This document shows, piece after piece, positions 28,180 to 37,614 of a stretch of 64,000 nt of DNA. The first letter of the stretch is position 1, and the number at the start of each line of letters is the position of its first letter. The notes beneath the pieces were generated by a model that was given only the letters and a program-made list of their open reading frames with translations, did not search any database and was not told where the DNA came from. Origin of the DNA: Thermoanaerobacterium sp. RBIITD (GTDB lineage: Bacteria; Bacillota; Thermoanaerobacteria; Thermoanaerobacterales; Thermoanaerobacteraceae); the NCBI RefSeq assembly GCF_900205865.1, contig NZ_LT906662.1:1873411-1937410 (forward strand), in the 5' to 3' direction. Made by a program: the position numbers and the translations under genes.

Positions 28180-28282
28180 ATAACATATCTAAAAAACATT
28201 GTCTACATAATAATTTAAAATTTTAATCAAGTCTCTTTCTAAATCTTAATACTGCTAATGTTAATAGCATAAGACCCATTGC
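28180..28282. repeat. Right copy of the 103-bp direct repeat
   Basis: The original target sequence: it contains the natural 3' end of the ABC permease gene (28223 onward) and continues into it. See 26107-26209 for the duplicated copy. Confidence 0.92.
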
Positions 28283-29347
28283 TGTCAATATAATGATTTG
28301 ATTTAAAATTATATCTGCACCTACGCCTTTTATTATAATTCCCCTCAATATATTTAGAAAATATGTTAATGGAATGATATTGCTTATTGCCCTTATAATT
28401 AAGGGCATCTGTTCACGTGGAAATATGAAGCCTGATAATATTATAGTAGGCAATAATATCATAAAAACACCCTGCATTGCCTGTGTTTGCGTCTTGGCAA
28501 CTGTTGATATAAGCATACCGATTGCAAGTGCACATATTATGAAGTCAAAGCCCAGCAGTAAAAGCAAAAATATATTGCCGTTTACAGGGACATGAAACCA
28601 GTACATGCTTAATGCCAGGACCATAAGAAAATCTGCATATCCGATTAATACATATGGTATAAGCTTTCCTATCATTAATTCTGCTGATTTTATGGGTGTG
28701 ACAATAAGCTGTTCCATCGTACCTTTTTCCTTTTCTCTAACCAATGAAAAAGCTGTTAATATTATCGTGATATTCTGCATTACTAATCCTAGAAGTCCCG
28801 GTATAGTAAAAATTAATGTATTTAAATCTGGATTGTATTCGACCTTTGTCCTAATATCTATCCCTGAATCTGGCAATTTTAAACCTTTTTTAGATAGTTC
28901 GTTTTGCAAATTTTTACTTGAAAAATATTGTGAAACCATTATCCCACTTGATAAAGCTGTTCTTGCTGTTGTAGGGTCTGAACCGTCAATTTTCAATAAT
29001 ACCTGCGCTGATTTATTATTATACATAGAAAAACCAGGCGGGATAATTAAACCTGCTCTAACTGTACCTTTATCAAGGAGTGCATTAAGGTCATTAATAT
29101 TATTTACATAAAAGTCTGGATCGAAATACAATGAATTTTTATATGCATCAATAAAAGCTCTGCTTTCCTGTGTTTTGCTTTGGTCTAAAACTGCCATTGG
29201 TATATGATCGACTTCTGTTGAAACGGCATAGCCAAAGAGAAAAAGCATTGCTAAAGGCATTACTACAGATATGATTAAACTCGGCTTATCCCTTTTTATT
29301 TGTATAAATTCCTTTTTTATAATAGCTAAAAGTCTTAATATGTTCAT
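28223..29347 (-). CDS. ABC-2 type efflux permease
   Basis: A 374-residue ABC-2 membrane protein of the YbhR/YbhS type. One N-terminal helix (ISVVMPLAMLFLFGYAV) is followed by a large extracytoplasmic domain (about residues 45-175). Five to six C-terminal helices follow, with the conserved loop EKEKGTMEQLIVTPIKSAELMIGKLIPY. It would form the export channel with the ATPase encoded 16 bp upstream and the HlyD-like lipoprotein. The 3' end of this gene is the target of the IS1634-type insertion, but thanks to the target duplication its stop is intact. Confidence 0.88.
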   Translation of the reverse strand: MNILRLLAIIKKEFIQIKRDKPSLIISVVMPLAMLFLFGYAVSTEVDHIPMAVLDQSKTQESRAFIDAYKNSLYFDPDFYVNNINDLNALLDKGTVRAGLIIPPGFSMYNNKSAQVLLKIDGSDPTTARTALSSGIMVSQYFSSKNLQNELSKKGLKLPDSGIDIRTKVEYNPDLNTLIFTIPGLLGLVMQNITIILTAFSLVREKEKGTMEQLIVTPIKSAELMIGKLIPYVLIGYADFLMVLALSMYWFHVPVNGNIFLLLLLGFDFIICALAIGMLISTVAKTQTQAMQGVFMILLPTIILSGFIFPREQMPLIIRAISNIIPLTYFLNILRGIIIKGVGADIILNQIIILTAMGLMLLTLAVLRFRKRLD

Positions 29348-29363
29348 TTACACCATCCTTTCA

Positions 29364-30107
29364 TTACAATTTATCAATACCACCATGCTCATTTACATAC
29401 TTAATAAAGACATCCTCAAGATTATTTAAATTATTCTCCATGACAATATCATGTGGTGTACCATATGTCATAAGATGACCGTTAAACATAAATGCAATAT
29501 AATCGCTTTGCCCAGCCTCTTCAATGTAATGTGTAGTAACAAGAACAGAAAGGCCTTCAGATGATAGTTTTTTAATGATATCCCAGAACAATCTTCTTGA
29601 AACGGGGTCAACACCCGATGTTGGTTCATCGAGTATAACAAGCTTTGGGTTATGAAGTAATGCACAACCGAGTGCCAATCTTTGTTTCCATCCACCAGAA
29701 AGTGTAGAAACTAATTGTTTTTCCCTTTTATTTAATTCCATCAAATCTATAATATATTTTTCTCTGTCGAGCCTTTCATCTTTTTTTAGACCATATATGC
29801 TTGAATAAAAATCCAAATTTTCTTTAACTGTCAAATCTTCATAAAGACTGAATTTTTGCGACATATATCCAATAGAGCTTTTAATCTTTTCACTTTCCCT
29901 TTCTATGTCGTAACCAAGCACCATTCCTTTTCCAGAGGTAGGTTTTAATATTCCACATATCATTCTTATCGTTGTTGACTTGCCTGAGCCGTTTGGCCCT
30001 AATAGCCCTAAAATTGTACCAGAAGGGACCTTTAATGACAGTTTTTCGACAGCGGTGATATTTTCAAAACGTTTTGTAAGATTGTCTAATTCTATAACAT
30101 ATTTCAT
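29364..30107 (-). CDS. ABC exporter ATPase
   Basis: A 247-residue ATPase with Walker A GPNGSGKST (about 36-44), Q-loop YMSQKFSLYEDLTV, signature STLSGGWKQRLALGCALLH, Walker B LVILDEPTSGVDP and H-loop LVTTHYIEEA. It belongs to the YbhF/CcmA-like drug-export group. It sits between the membrane-fusion lipoprotein gene and the permease gene in one operon controlled by the TetR regulator at its head. Confidence 0.9.
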   Translation of the reverse strand: MKYVIELDNLTKRFENITAVEKLSLKVPSGTILGLLGPNGSGKSTTIRMICGILKPTSGKGMVLGYDIERESEKIKSSIGYMSQKFSLYEDLTVKENLDFYSSIYGLKKDERLDREKYIIDLMELNKREKQLVSTLSGGWKQRLALGCALLHNPKLVILDEPTSGVDPVSRRLFWDIIKKLSSEGLSVLVTTHYIEEAGQSDYIAFMFNGHLMTYGTPHDIVMENNLNNLEDVFIKYVNEHGGIDKL

Positions 30108-30120
30108 CTATATCACACCC

Positions 30121-30864
30121 CTATAATGTCACATCTGCTAACATTCCGGGTTTCAAATTGTTTATATGGTCTTTAATCTGGATTTTAACCTCAAATACAA
30201 TGTCTTCTTTTGAAGCTTTTGTTACTGTATTTTTAGGTGTAAATTCTCCTTCCGATGCTATAAATATTACTTTACCCTTAATTGAATTATTAATAGAATC
30301 AACTTTAATTGTGACATCTTTATTTAATGATACTTTACTTAAATATTTTTCCGGTACATATATTTTTATATATAAATTATTTAAATCAGATACTTGCGCA
30401 ATATTACTCCCAGGTACAACCATTTCTCCTTTGTTTAAATTTATATCTGTAACAATACCATCAATAGGAGATGTTATTGTGCCTTTTTCTATCATTAAAT
30501 TAGCTAGATTATAAGCTGATTGAGCTTGGTCAACATTTAACTTTGCTATATCTGCTTCCATTGTATTGCTTTTTTTAATAGTATTATATTTTATATTCGC
30601 TATATCGAGGGCATCTTTTGCTGTTCTAGCTTGCTCTTTATACTGGCTCACATCGAGCAAAGCAATTTTATCACCTTTTTTAACTGTGTCACCATTATTT
30701 ACATAGAGATTTATTATTCTGCCAGCAATTTCAGGCTGAATATTGACAGTCGAAGACTCTATTGTTCCTGTATAAGTATTGATATCAGAAGCTTTTGTAG
30801 AACATCCTGCAAAAATAAATGCCAGTGAAAAAATTATTAACACAGATATTAAAATACGTTTCAT
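30121..30864 (-). CDS. HlyD/YbhG-like membrane-fusion lipoprotein
   Basis: A 247-residue protein with a lipobox signal peptide (ILISVLIIFSLAFIFAGC). It carries a biotinyl-lipoyl-like half (GTIESSTVNIQPEIAGRIINLYVNNGDTVKKGDKIALLD) and a helical hairpin (about residues 75-115). The second lipoyl half is SPIDGIVTDINLNKGEMVVPGSNIAQVSD, followed by a beta-barrel region. In Gram-positives such proteins act as extracytoplasmic adaptors for ABC exporters. It is co-transcribed with the TetR regulator (3 bp gap), the ATPase and the permease. Confidence 0.87.
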   Translation of the reverse strand: MKRILISVLIIFSLAFIFAGCSTKASDINTYTGTIESSTVNIQPEIAGRIINLYVNNGDTVKKGDKIALLDVSQYKEQARTAKDALDIANIKYNTIKKSNTMEADIAKLNVDQAQSAYNLANLMIEKGTITSPIDGIVTDINLNKGEMVVPGSNIAQVSDLNNLYIKIYVPEKYLSKVSLNKDVTIKVDSINNSIKGKVIFIASEGEFTPKNTVTKASKEDIVFEVKIQIKDHINNLKPGMLADVTL

Positions 30865-30867
30865 GAT

Positions 30868-31482
30868 TTATTCTCCTTTCTTTTTTATACCGTTCATATA
30901 TATATCAACAATTGTTCTAAGCTCTTTATCGACATCTTTTGATTTATAGTCATCAGGGAGAAACTGCTGCTCGGCAATCAGCATAAAAAGTGAGCCAACA
31001 AATGAGCGCACGACTGCACGTGGGGGTAATTCACGAAAAACTCCTCTTTCAAAACCGGCTTTGTAGAATTTCTCACCCATTTTGATTGCCTTTAAAGGAA
31101 TTGCCTTGACAATATTATCCCTTAACTGTTTTTTTGTCATCGCTTCAGTTCCTAAGATTTTTATTATTGAGAAGTTTCTTGTTATGATATCATATCTATC
31201 TCTTAAAATTTCGTACATTATCTCTTCTTCTTTTTTATTGCTTTTAATAATCTTATTAATAGGTTTTATAACCAAGATATTCGTTAAAATATCCATTGCC
31301 TTTGAAGCGATTGACGATAGAATATCTTTTTTAGTCTTGAAATACCTGAAAATTGTACCTTCTGCGACACCAGCTTTTTTTGCTATTTCACTAGTTGTAG
31401 TTCTGTCAAAGCCCTTCTCGCAGAAAAGATCTACTGCTGATTCAAAAATTTTTTCTTCTGTACTTTTTTGATCATTATCCAT
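30868..31482 (-). CDS. TetR/AcrR-family repressor of the efflux operon
   Basis: A 204-residue regulator. The N-terminal HTH is typical of the family: IFESAVDLFCEKGFDRTTTSEIAKKAGVAEGTIFRYFKTKKDIL (residues 12-56). The C-terminal all-helical half would bind an inducer; NVIAVKA-type motifs are not informative about its nature. It is the first gene of the operon. A perfect palindrome in its own leader suggests autoregulation. Confidence 0.9.
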   Translation of the reverse strand: MDNDQKSTEEKIFESAVDLFCEKGFDRTTTSEIAKKAGVAEGTIFRYFKTKKDILSSIASKAMDILTNILVIKPINKIIKSNKKEEEIMYEILRDRYDIITRNFSIIKILGTEAMTKKQLRDNIVKAIPLKAIKMGEKFYKAGFERGVFRELPPRAVVRSFVGSLFMLIAEQQFLPDDYKSKDVDKELRTIVDIYMNGIKKKGE

Positions 31483-31502
31483 TAATCATCCCTCCGAAGA
31501 AT

Positions 31503-31555
31503 GTGAGTACTTACTCATTACAAATTAATTATAATCCATAAGAAAAATATGTCAA
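31503..31555 (-). promoter_or_regulatory. Promoter and operator of the tetR-efflux operon
   Basis: Minus-strand TTGACA (31550-31555), 16-bp spacer and TATAAT (31528-31533). Just after the expected start site lies TGAGTA-CT-TACTCA (31503-31516), a perfect palindrome typical of TetR operators. Confidence 0.75.
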
Positions 31556-31600
31556 TGGTTTGTAATGAAAGTATTTTAGACTTTAAAAATATATTTTCGA

Positions 31601-31635
31601 CAAAGTACTAAATGCTTTCGAGAAGTATTAAGTAC
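31601..31635. promoter_or_regulatory. Candidate operator upstream of nifJ
   Basis: Two tandem copies of a TTCGAnAAGTAnTAA-like motif lie one after the other with a period of about 21 bp. Together they also make an imperfect inverted repeat GTACTAAAT (31605-31613) / ATTAAGTAC (31627-31635). Two-turn spacing fits a dimeric regulator. No known regulator consensus is recognised. Confidence 0.35.
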
Positions 31636-31752
31636 ATATTAAAAATTAATATTTTACATTTATAGTTGATATGTAAAAGATATGTATAAAATGTATTACA
31701 ATATTCCATTAAGGAATAATAGTTTTAGAAAAATAAAAAGGAGGATTTTTTT

Positions 31753-34700
31753 ATGCCGAATAATATGAAATCAATGGATGGAAATGGTGCTGCTGCATAT
31801 GCATCATATGCATTTACAGAAGTTGCAGCAATATATCCGATTACGCCGTCATCACCGATGGCTGAAAGTGTCGATGAATGGTCGGCACATGGCAAAAAGA
31901 ACATCTTTGGACAACCAGTTAGGGTTGTTGAAATGCAGTCAGAAGCTGGAGCTGCTGGTGCTGTACATGGCTCACTTCAGGGTGGTGCATTAACGACTAC
32001 ATATACAGCATCACAGGGATTATTACTTATGATACCGAATATGTACAAAATAGCCGGTGAGCTTTTGCCTGGCGTATTTCATGTAAGCGCTCGTGCAGTT
32101 TCAGCACATGCGTTATCTATCTTTGGTGATCATCAAGATGTTATGGCGACAAGACAGACTGGATTTGCACTTCTGGTATCAAATGGTGTACAGGAAGCTA
32201 TGGACTTAGGATGTATTGCACACCTTAGTGCAATTAAATCAAGAGTTCCCTTTTTGCACTTTTTTGACGGATTTAGGACATCTCATGAAATTAAAAAAAT
32301 TGAAGTTATAGATTATGAAGATCTAAAAAAACTTGTAGACTATGAAGCATTGAAAGAATTCAGAAATAGAGCGTTAAATTCTGAACATCCCGTTATAAGA
32401 GGAACAGCTCAAAACCCGGATATATACTTTCAAGGCAGAGAAGCATCAAATAAGTTTTATGAAAAGATACCAGATATAGTCGAAGAATATATGGAAAAAA
32501 TTAAAGAATTAACGGGGAGAGAATATCACCCGTTTGATTATTATGGGGCAAAAGATGCAGAATATGTAATTGTAGCAATGGGATCTGTATGTGAGACGAT
32601 TGAGGAGACTATTGATTATCTATCAGGACTAGGAGAAAAGGTAGGATTGCTTAAAGTTCACTTATACAGGCCGTTTTCTGAAAAATATTTTTTCAGTGTT
32701 CTTCCAAACACAGTTAAAAGAATTGCAGTACTAGATAGAACAAAGGAACCAGGATCTATTGGTGAGCCACTATATTTAGATGTATCAAAGGTATTCTTTG
32801 ATAAGCCAAATAAGCCTTTGATTGTAGGTGGAAGGTATGGGCTTGGCTCAAAGGATACAACGCCATCACAAATTATAGCCGTATATGAGAATCTTAAAAA
32901 ATATAAACCGCTTGATAGATTTACAATTGGCATAAAAGATGATGTCACAAAAACATCTCTTGAGATAGGAGAGCTAATTGAGACAACACCGGTGGGTACA
33001 ATAAGCTGCAAATTCTGGGGTCTTGGTTCAGACGGTACAGTTGGAGCGAACAAATCTGCAATAAAGATTATCGGCGATAATACAGACCTTTTTGTACAGG
33101 GATATTTTCAATATGACAGTAAAAAATCAGGTGGTACAACGATATCCCATTTAAGGTTTGGACATAAACCGATTAAATCCAGCTATCTGGTAAGCAATGC
33201 GGATTATATTGCATGCCACAACAAATCCTTTATATATAATTATGACTTATTAAAAGGGTTAAAAAAAGGCGGTACTTTTGTATTAAACTGTCCTTGGACA
33301 GAGTCAGAGCTTGATGAGAAGTTACCAGCATCAATGAAGAAGTATATTGCAAAAAACAATATTAATTTTTATATAATTGATGCAGTATCAATTGCAAGGG
33401 AAGTAGGACTTGGCGGTAGAATAAATATGATTATGCAGACAGCATTTTTTAGACTTATAAATATTATACCATTTGAAGATGCTATAAGATATTTAAAAGA
33501 ATCTATTCAAAAGACGTATGGGAGAAAAGGCCCAAACATAGTTGATATGAATATAAAGGCTGTCGATAGAAGCCTTGAGTCGCTTAAAAAAGTTAATGTT
33601 CCGACATCATGGGCAACTTCAGTTGATGAGGATTTTGCCAAAGATGAGCCAGCATTTGTCACGAAAATACAAAGGCCTATGGCGAAAAACGAAGGCGATG
33701 ATTTACCGGTAAGCACATTTAATGGCATGGAGGATGGCACATTCCCAACAGGTACGACAGCGTATGAAAAACGTGGAATTGCTGTCATGATACCACAGTG
33801 GCAGATTGAAAAATGTATACAGTGCAATCAGTGCTCATTTGTATGCCCGCATGCCGTTATACGTCCATTTTTGTTAAATAACGATGAGGTTAAAAATGCT
33901 CCCAAAACGTTTGAGACTAAAAAGGCGGTAGGCAAAGGGCTTGAAGCATTTCAGTACCGCATACAGGTAAGTCCATTGGACTGTACGGGCTGTGGAAACT
34001 GTGCAGATGTATGCCCCGCACCTGGAAAAGCACTTGTAATGATGCCGGCAGAAGGAGAAATAGAGAGTCAGGCTGATAATTGGGAATATGCAATTAAACT
34101 AAAACCAAAAGACAATATCATGGAAAAGACAATGCTTAAGGGAAGCCAATTTGTTAAACCACTATTTGAATTTAATGGTGCATGTCCGGGCTGTGGTGAA
34201 ACACCGTATATCAAACTTTTGACACAGCTATTTGGCGATAGAATGATAATAGCAAATGCGACGGGATGTTCTTCCATATACGGTGCTAGTGCACCATCTA
34301 TACCGTATACAACAAATAACCTAGGTAAAGGACCTGCATGGGCAAACTCACTTTTTGAGGACAATGCTGAATATGGGTATGGGATATACCTTGCGAATAA
34401 ACAGATAAGGGAAAGGCTTGCAGATTTAATAAGTCAAGCTTTAAATACACAGATATCTGATGAACTTAAAGCAGCATTTTACGAGTGGCTAGAAAACATG
34501 GATAATGGTGAAGACTCTGAGCTTCCATCTGCAAAGATAATAAATATTATTTGTCATGAGGATTTTAAACGAAATAAGATTATACAAGATATTTATGATA
34601 TGAAAGATTACCTTGTAAAGAAATCACAGTGGATAATAGGTGGTGATGGTTGGGCATATGATATAGGATTTGGAGGGCTTGACCATGTATTAGCTTCTGG

Positions 34701-35265
34701 TGAAGATATCAATGTGCTTGTACTTGATACAGAAGTATATTCAAATACAGGTGGACAATCATCAAAATCTACTCCAACAGCAGCAATAGCAAAATTTGCT
34801 GCGGCAGGTAAGAAGACAAGGAAGAAAGACCTTGGCATGATGGCTATAAGTTATGGCTATGTATATGTTGCACAAATAGCACTAGGTGCAAATATGAACC
34901 ACACGATTAGGGCAATTGCCGAAGCAGAGAAATACAAAGGTCCATCACTTATCATTGCATATGCACCGTGCATTAACCATGGTATAAAATCCGGCATGGG
35001 AACTAGCATTGCTGAAGAAAGAAAGGCTGTTGAAGCGGGATATTGGCATCTATATAGGTACAATCCTGAACTTAGAGAACAAGGTAAAAATCCATTTACA
35101 CTTGATTCGAAAGAACCGACAGCATCATATCAAGACTTCATCAAAGGCGAAATTAGATATTCATCACTTGCAACATTGTTTCCTGATAAAGCACAGCAAA
35201 TGTTTGATGAAGCAGAGAAAAATGCAAAAGAGCGCTACGAAAGGTACAAAACCCTTGCACAATGA
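31753..35265 (+). CDS. nifJ: Pyruvate:ferredoxin (flavodoxin) oxidoreductase
   Basis: A 1170-residue single-chain enzyme converting pyruvate and CoA to acetyl-CoA, CO2 and reduced ferredoxin, the central step of clostridial fermentation. Domains in order: N-terminal pyrimidine-binding domain (MDGNGAAAYASYAFTEVAAIYPITPSSPMAE), domain II, gamma domain, and a ferredoxin domain with two [4Fe-4S] motifs, CIQCNQCSFVCPHAV and CTGCGNCADVCP. The thiamine diphosphate domain has CPGCGETPYIKLL and CSSIYG, then GGDGWAYDIGFGGLDHVLA with the GDG...N motif. The length is normal for the family. AAGGAGGA precedes the ATG. It is monocistronic, with a terminator at 35268-35310. Confidence 0.97.
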   Translation: MPNNMKSMDGNGAAAYASYAFTEVAAIYPITPSSPMAESVDEWSAHGKKNIFGQPVRVVEMQSEAGAAGAVHGSLQGGALTTTYTASQGLLLMIPNMYKIAGELLPGVFHVSARAVSAHALSIFGDHQDVMATRQTGFALLVSNGVQEAMDLGCIAHLSAIKSRVPFLHFFDGFRTSHEIKKIEVIDYEDLKKLVDYEALKEFRNRALNSEHPVIRGTAQNPDIYFQGREASNKFYEKIPDIVEEYMEKIKELTGREYHPFDYYGAKDAEYVIVAMGSVCETIEETIDYLSGLGEKVGLLKVHLYRPFSEKYFFSVLPNTVKRIAVLDRTKEPGSIGEPLYLDVSKVFFDKPNKPLIVGGRYGLGSKDTTPSQIIAVYENLKKYKPLDRFTIGIKDDVTKTSLEIGELIETTPVGTISCKFWGLGSDGTVGANKSAIKIIGDNTDLFVQGYFQYDSKKSGGTTISHLRFGHKPIKSSYLVSNADYIACHNKSFIYNYDLLKGLKKGGTFVLNCPWTESELDEKLPASMKKYIAKNNINFYIIDAVSIAREVGLGGRINMIMQTAFFRLINIIPFEDAIRYLKESIQKTYGRKGPNIVDMNIKAVDRSLESLKKVNVPTSWATSVDEDFAKDEPAFVTKIQRPMAKNEGDDLPVSTFNGMEDGTFPTGTTAYEKRGIAVMIPQWQIEKCIQCNQCSFVCPHAVIRPFLLNNDEVKNAPKTFETKKAVGKGLEAFQYRIQVSPLDCTGCGNCADVCPAPGKALVMMPAEGEIESQADNWEYAIKLKPKDNIMEKTMLKGSQFVKPLFEFNGACPGCGETPYIKLLTQLFGDRMIIANATGCSSIYGASAPSIPYTTNNLGKGPAWANSLFEDNAEYGYGIYLANKQIRERLADLISQALNTQISDELKAAFYEWLENMDNGEDSELPSAKIINIICHEDFKRNKIIQDIYDMKDYLVKKSQWIIGGDGWAYDIGFGGLDHVLASGEDINVLVLDTEVYSNTGGQSSKSTPTAAIAKFAAAGKKTRKKDLGMMAISYGYVYVAQIALGANMNHTIRAIAEAEKYKGPSLIIAYAPCINHGIKSGMGTSIAEERKAVEAGYWHLYRYNPELREQGKNPFTLDSKEPTASYQDFIKGEIRYSSLATLFPDKAQQMFDEAEKNAKERYERYKTLAQ

Positions 35266-35267
35266 AA

Positions 35268-35310
35268 AAAAGGCATATCTTCCAATATTGGAGGATGTGC
35301 CTTTTTTGCT
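35268..35310 (+). terminator. Terminator of nifJ
   Basis: AAAAAAAGGCATATCTTCC pairs with GGAGGATGTGCCTTTTTT around AATATT; a long stem with a T-run. It may also serve the convergent small gene at 35313. Confidence 0.9.
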
Positions 35311-35312
35311 GA

Positions 35313-35474
35313 TTATTTTTCGTTTTCGTCGACCCATTTTTTTGCATTTATAACTTCCATTTCACTTGGTATAGGTACATTTGCTTTTTCTGTTGTCTCT
35401 TTTATATTAGCCCATGAAGCTGTTTCATGTTTTTCTATTGGTTCTTTAGAGTATTTTTTGCTTTTTCTTATCAT
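35313..35474 (-). CDS. Small spore-surface protein, DUF3787/CDIF630_02480 type
   Basis: A 53-residue gene preceded by AGGAGTGAT. The sequence has the family pattern KEPIEKHETASWANIKE and, near the end, IPSEMEVINAKKWVDENEK. Related short proteins are annotated as spore-surface proteins in clostridia. This fits a spore-forming host. Function beyond that is not known. It lies convergent to nifJ with only the terminator between. Confidence 0.75.
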   Translation of the reverse strand: MIRKSKKYSKEPIEKHETASWANIKETTEKANVPIPSEMEVINAKKWVDENEK

Positions 35475-35563
35475 AGTATCACTCCTCATAATGTAGTATA
35501 ATCATTGTGTATTATTTTATTATTTAAATTTAATGACATTTTATTTTGAAGGAGAATAAATAA

Positions 35564-35962
35564 ATGCTTATAAGAGGGCATCATCTATTATGTATACTAG
35601 GTTTTAGAGGATATGGATATGATGAATACTTTGTTAATAATATGAACAACATCATTAAAAAGCTAAATAACGAACAAGATATGTTGATAAAGCTTGTGGA
35701 TAGTGTGGATAACATTTGCGAGAAATGTCCAAACAATATTGATGGGAAGTGCAAAAATGAACATCATCAAGGTAGCATAAAGGAAATGGATGACAGTGTA
35801 CTTAATATCCTTGAAATAAAACCTAATACTTTGATGAAATATGATGATGTTTTGGACAAAATAAAGCTATTAATGACAGAAGAGGCTATGGATGATATAT
35901 GCTGTAATTGCACTTGGAAAGGATATGGTTGTTGCATAGAAGGATTGAAGAATTTGAGATAA
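35564..35962 (+). CDS. DUF1284 cysteine-rich protein
   Basis: A 132-residue protein with N-terminal LIRGHHLLCILGFRGYGYDEYF, the hallmark of DUF1284. Eight cysteines follow in CxxC-like groups (ICEKCPNNIDGKCKNEHH; ICCNCTWKGYGCC), suggesting binding of an Fe-S cluster or another metal. Function is unknown. AAGGAGAA lies before the ATG. Monocistronic by position. Confidence 0.8.
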   Translation: MLIRGHHLLCILGFRGYGYDEYFVNNMNNIIKKLNNEQDMLIKLVDSVDNICEKCPNNIDGKCKNEHHQGSIKEMDDSVLNILEIKPNTLMKYDDVLDKIKLLMTEEAMDDICCNCTWKGYGCCIEGLKNLR

Positions 35963-36041
35963 TTAGAGATTTTGATATTTTATTAATTATTTTGATGCTA
36001 AAATAAAATTAAATACGCAATAAAAAGATGAATGAAATAAG

Positions 36042-36700
36042 ATGAAGTTAAAAAGCTTTTTAAAATTGGTAAAGATTCAAACAAAAGTTGCTAATGTAAC
36101 ACCATTTGCACTCGGTACAGTCTTTATACTAGATACGGTTTTCATAGATTTAATATTATGAATTTCTTATATATGTTTATATCATTGTTTTCATTTGATA
36201 TGGCAACGACAGCAATTAACAATTATATATAAGAAGGCAAACAAGACACACTGGTATAAAATTATGAAAAGCATAATGCAGTCGTAAGAGATAATTTAAA
36301 AGAATCGACTGTAGTAGCTGTAATTTTTATTCTTTTAGCGATAGCATCCATATCAGGTTTTATATTATTTCTTCATACGAGTATAGTTGTTTTATTTATC
36401 GGCATGTTATCTTTCCTAGTAGGAATTTTGTATTCATTTGGCCCTATACCTATATCAAGGATGCCGCTCAGAGAAAATTTTTCCGGCCTTTTCATGGGCT
36501 TTGTCATAGTGTTTTTGTCGATATTTATTCATATATATGCATAAATATTGTATTAATTGCATATAATAATGAAATGGCCAATGTGAGTTTAAATATTTTA
36601 GCTGTATTGCGGATTTTCTTAGTATCATTACCAGCTGTATTAGGTAATCATTAATTTTTTAGTTTTTAATAGATCGTGCTGATGTAGAGGTTTGATCTTT
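36042..36700 (+). pseudogene. UbiA/MenA-like prenyltransferase remnant
   Basis: Pieces in different frames follow MenA order. MKLKSFLKLVKIQTKVANVTPFALGTVF is the N-terminus. FDMATTAINNYI resembles the first Asp-rich motif region (DxxTxxxNxY). ILYSFGPIPISRMPLREN and FSGLFMGFVIVFLSIFIHIYA are later membrane helices. Several stops and frame changes make it inactive. An isolated menA relic in a fermentative anaerobe fits loss of menaquinone synthesis. The stretch 36700-37043 holds only A+T-rich sequence and one hairpin. Confidence 0.7.
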
Positions 36701-36957
36701 AGTTATATTATATTTATAGATATAAAATTGATGGTTGAAAACTTTGTTAATAAGTTAAAAATAAATATAAAATAAAAATGAGAAACATTGCTTAAAATAA
36801 GTTATATTTAAGCTTTCACAAAATTACCAATTTCTATCATGCCAACAAAACCTCTTGTTACATTTTCATCATGTAATTATTATTTAAGCAAGTTATGAAG
36901 CAACAAAGAAATTATAAATTAATTCAACTCATATACAGTTCTTGTTTTTGCATGGAA

Positions 36958-36988
36958 TAGGAATGGCTTAATAAATTAAGCCATTCCA
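36958..36988 (-). terminator. Hairpin downstream of the DUF2680 gene
   Basis: GGAATGGCTTA pairs with TAAGCCATTCC around ATAAAT. A weak A/T tail follows on the minus strand, so it is likely the terminator of the secreted-protein gene. Confidence 0.5.
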
Positions 36989-37043
36989 TTAAATAATATT
37001 CTTCAATAAATTATTAAATGGAAGTAAATGCTTTTGTTTTATG

Positions 37044-37535
37044 CTACTGTATATTTCGGCCTAAACCTGCTCCACGTCCTCTGCCAAATCCATTGCCTCT
37101 TCCATATCCTATACCAAGTCCTGCTCCACAATTTCCTGTGCCATCACATGCATTTATTCTTTTCTTTAGCAAGTCCTTAATTTCTTTTGCTCTTTCTTCT
37201 GTTAAAATACCGTCTTTAACCATTTGATCGATATAATCTGTTCTTTCTTGAAGCATAGCCTTTTTGAAGTCTTCTAATTTTACACCATTTTCTACGGCTA
37301 TTTGTGCTAATGTTTTGTTGGAGTCGAGAAGTTTTAGTACTTCTTCTTTAGTCTTTCCTAAGAGGTTAGAGAGAAAATCAACCATTTGTGTCCTTCCATA
37401 TCTCGGCGGTACATAAGATGAATTTACTTGTGTTTTTTGTGTTGTATTCTCATTTGCAGTTCCTGCATATGCAGCAATTCCTGTTAAAAGAATGCTTCCT
37501 ATAAGTAATGATGCAATTGTTTTTTTGATGTTCAT
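37044..37535 (-). CDS. Secreted DUF2680 protein with Gly/Arg-rich tail
   Basis: A 163-residue exported protein. The start is the ATG at 37535, with AAGGAGATG upstream. Signal peptide NIKKTIASLLIGSILLTGIAAYAGTA (Ala-x-Ala type cleavage). The body has a helical region (MVDFLSNLLGKTKEEVLKLLDSNKTLAQIAVENGV) resembling the SHOCT/DUF2680 pattern. The end is low-complexity (GIGYGRGNGFGRGRGAGLGRN). It is divergent from a two-component system, which is often the regulator of such envelope-stress proteins. Function unknown. Confidence 0.75.
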   Translation of the reverse strand: MNIKKTIASLLIGSILLTGIAAYAGTANENTTQKTQVNSSYVPPRYGRTQMVDFLSNLLGKTKEEVLKLLDSNKTLAQIAVENGVKLEDFKKAMLQERTDYIDQMVKDGILTEERAKEIKDLLKKRINACDGTGNCGAGLGIGYGRGNGFGRGRGAGLGRNIQ

Positions 37536-37614
37536 AAAAACATCTCCTTTCAAAATTTATTTATCTTACATTTTTTATTTTATCCTTTAAATATGATACA
37601 TTTTTAATGAAAAT

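Noticed and set aside
32658-34838. Minus-strand open frames within nifJ
   Set aside because: Antisense shadows of a gene with complete family motifs.
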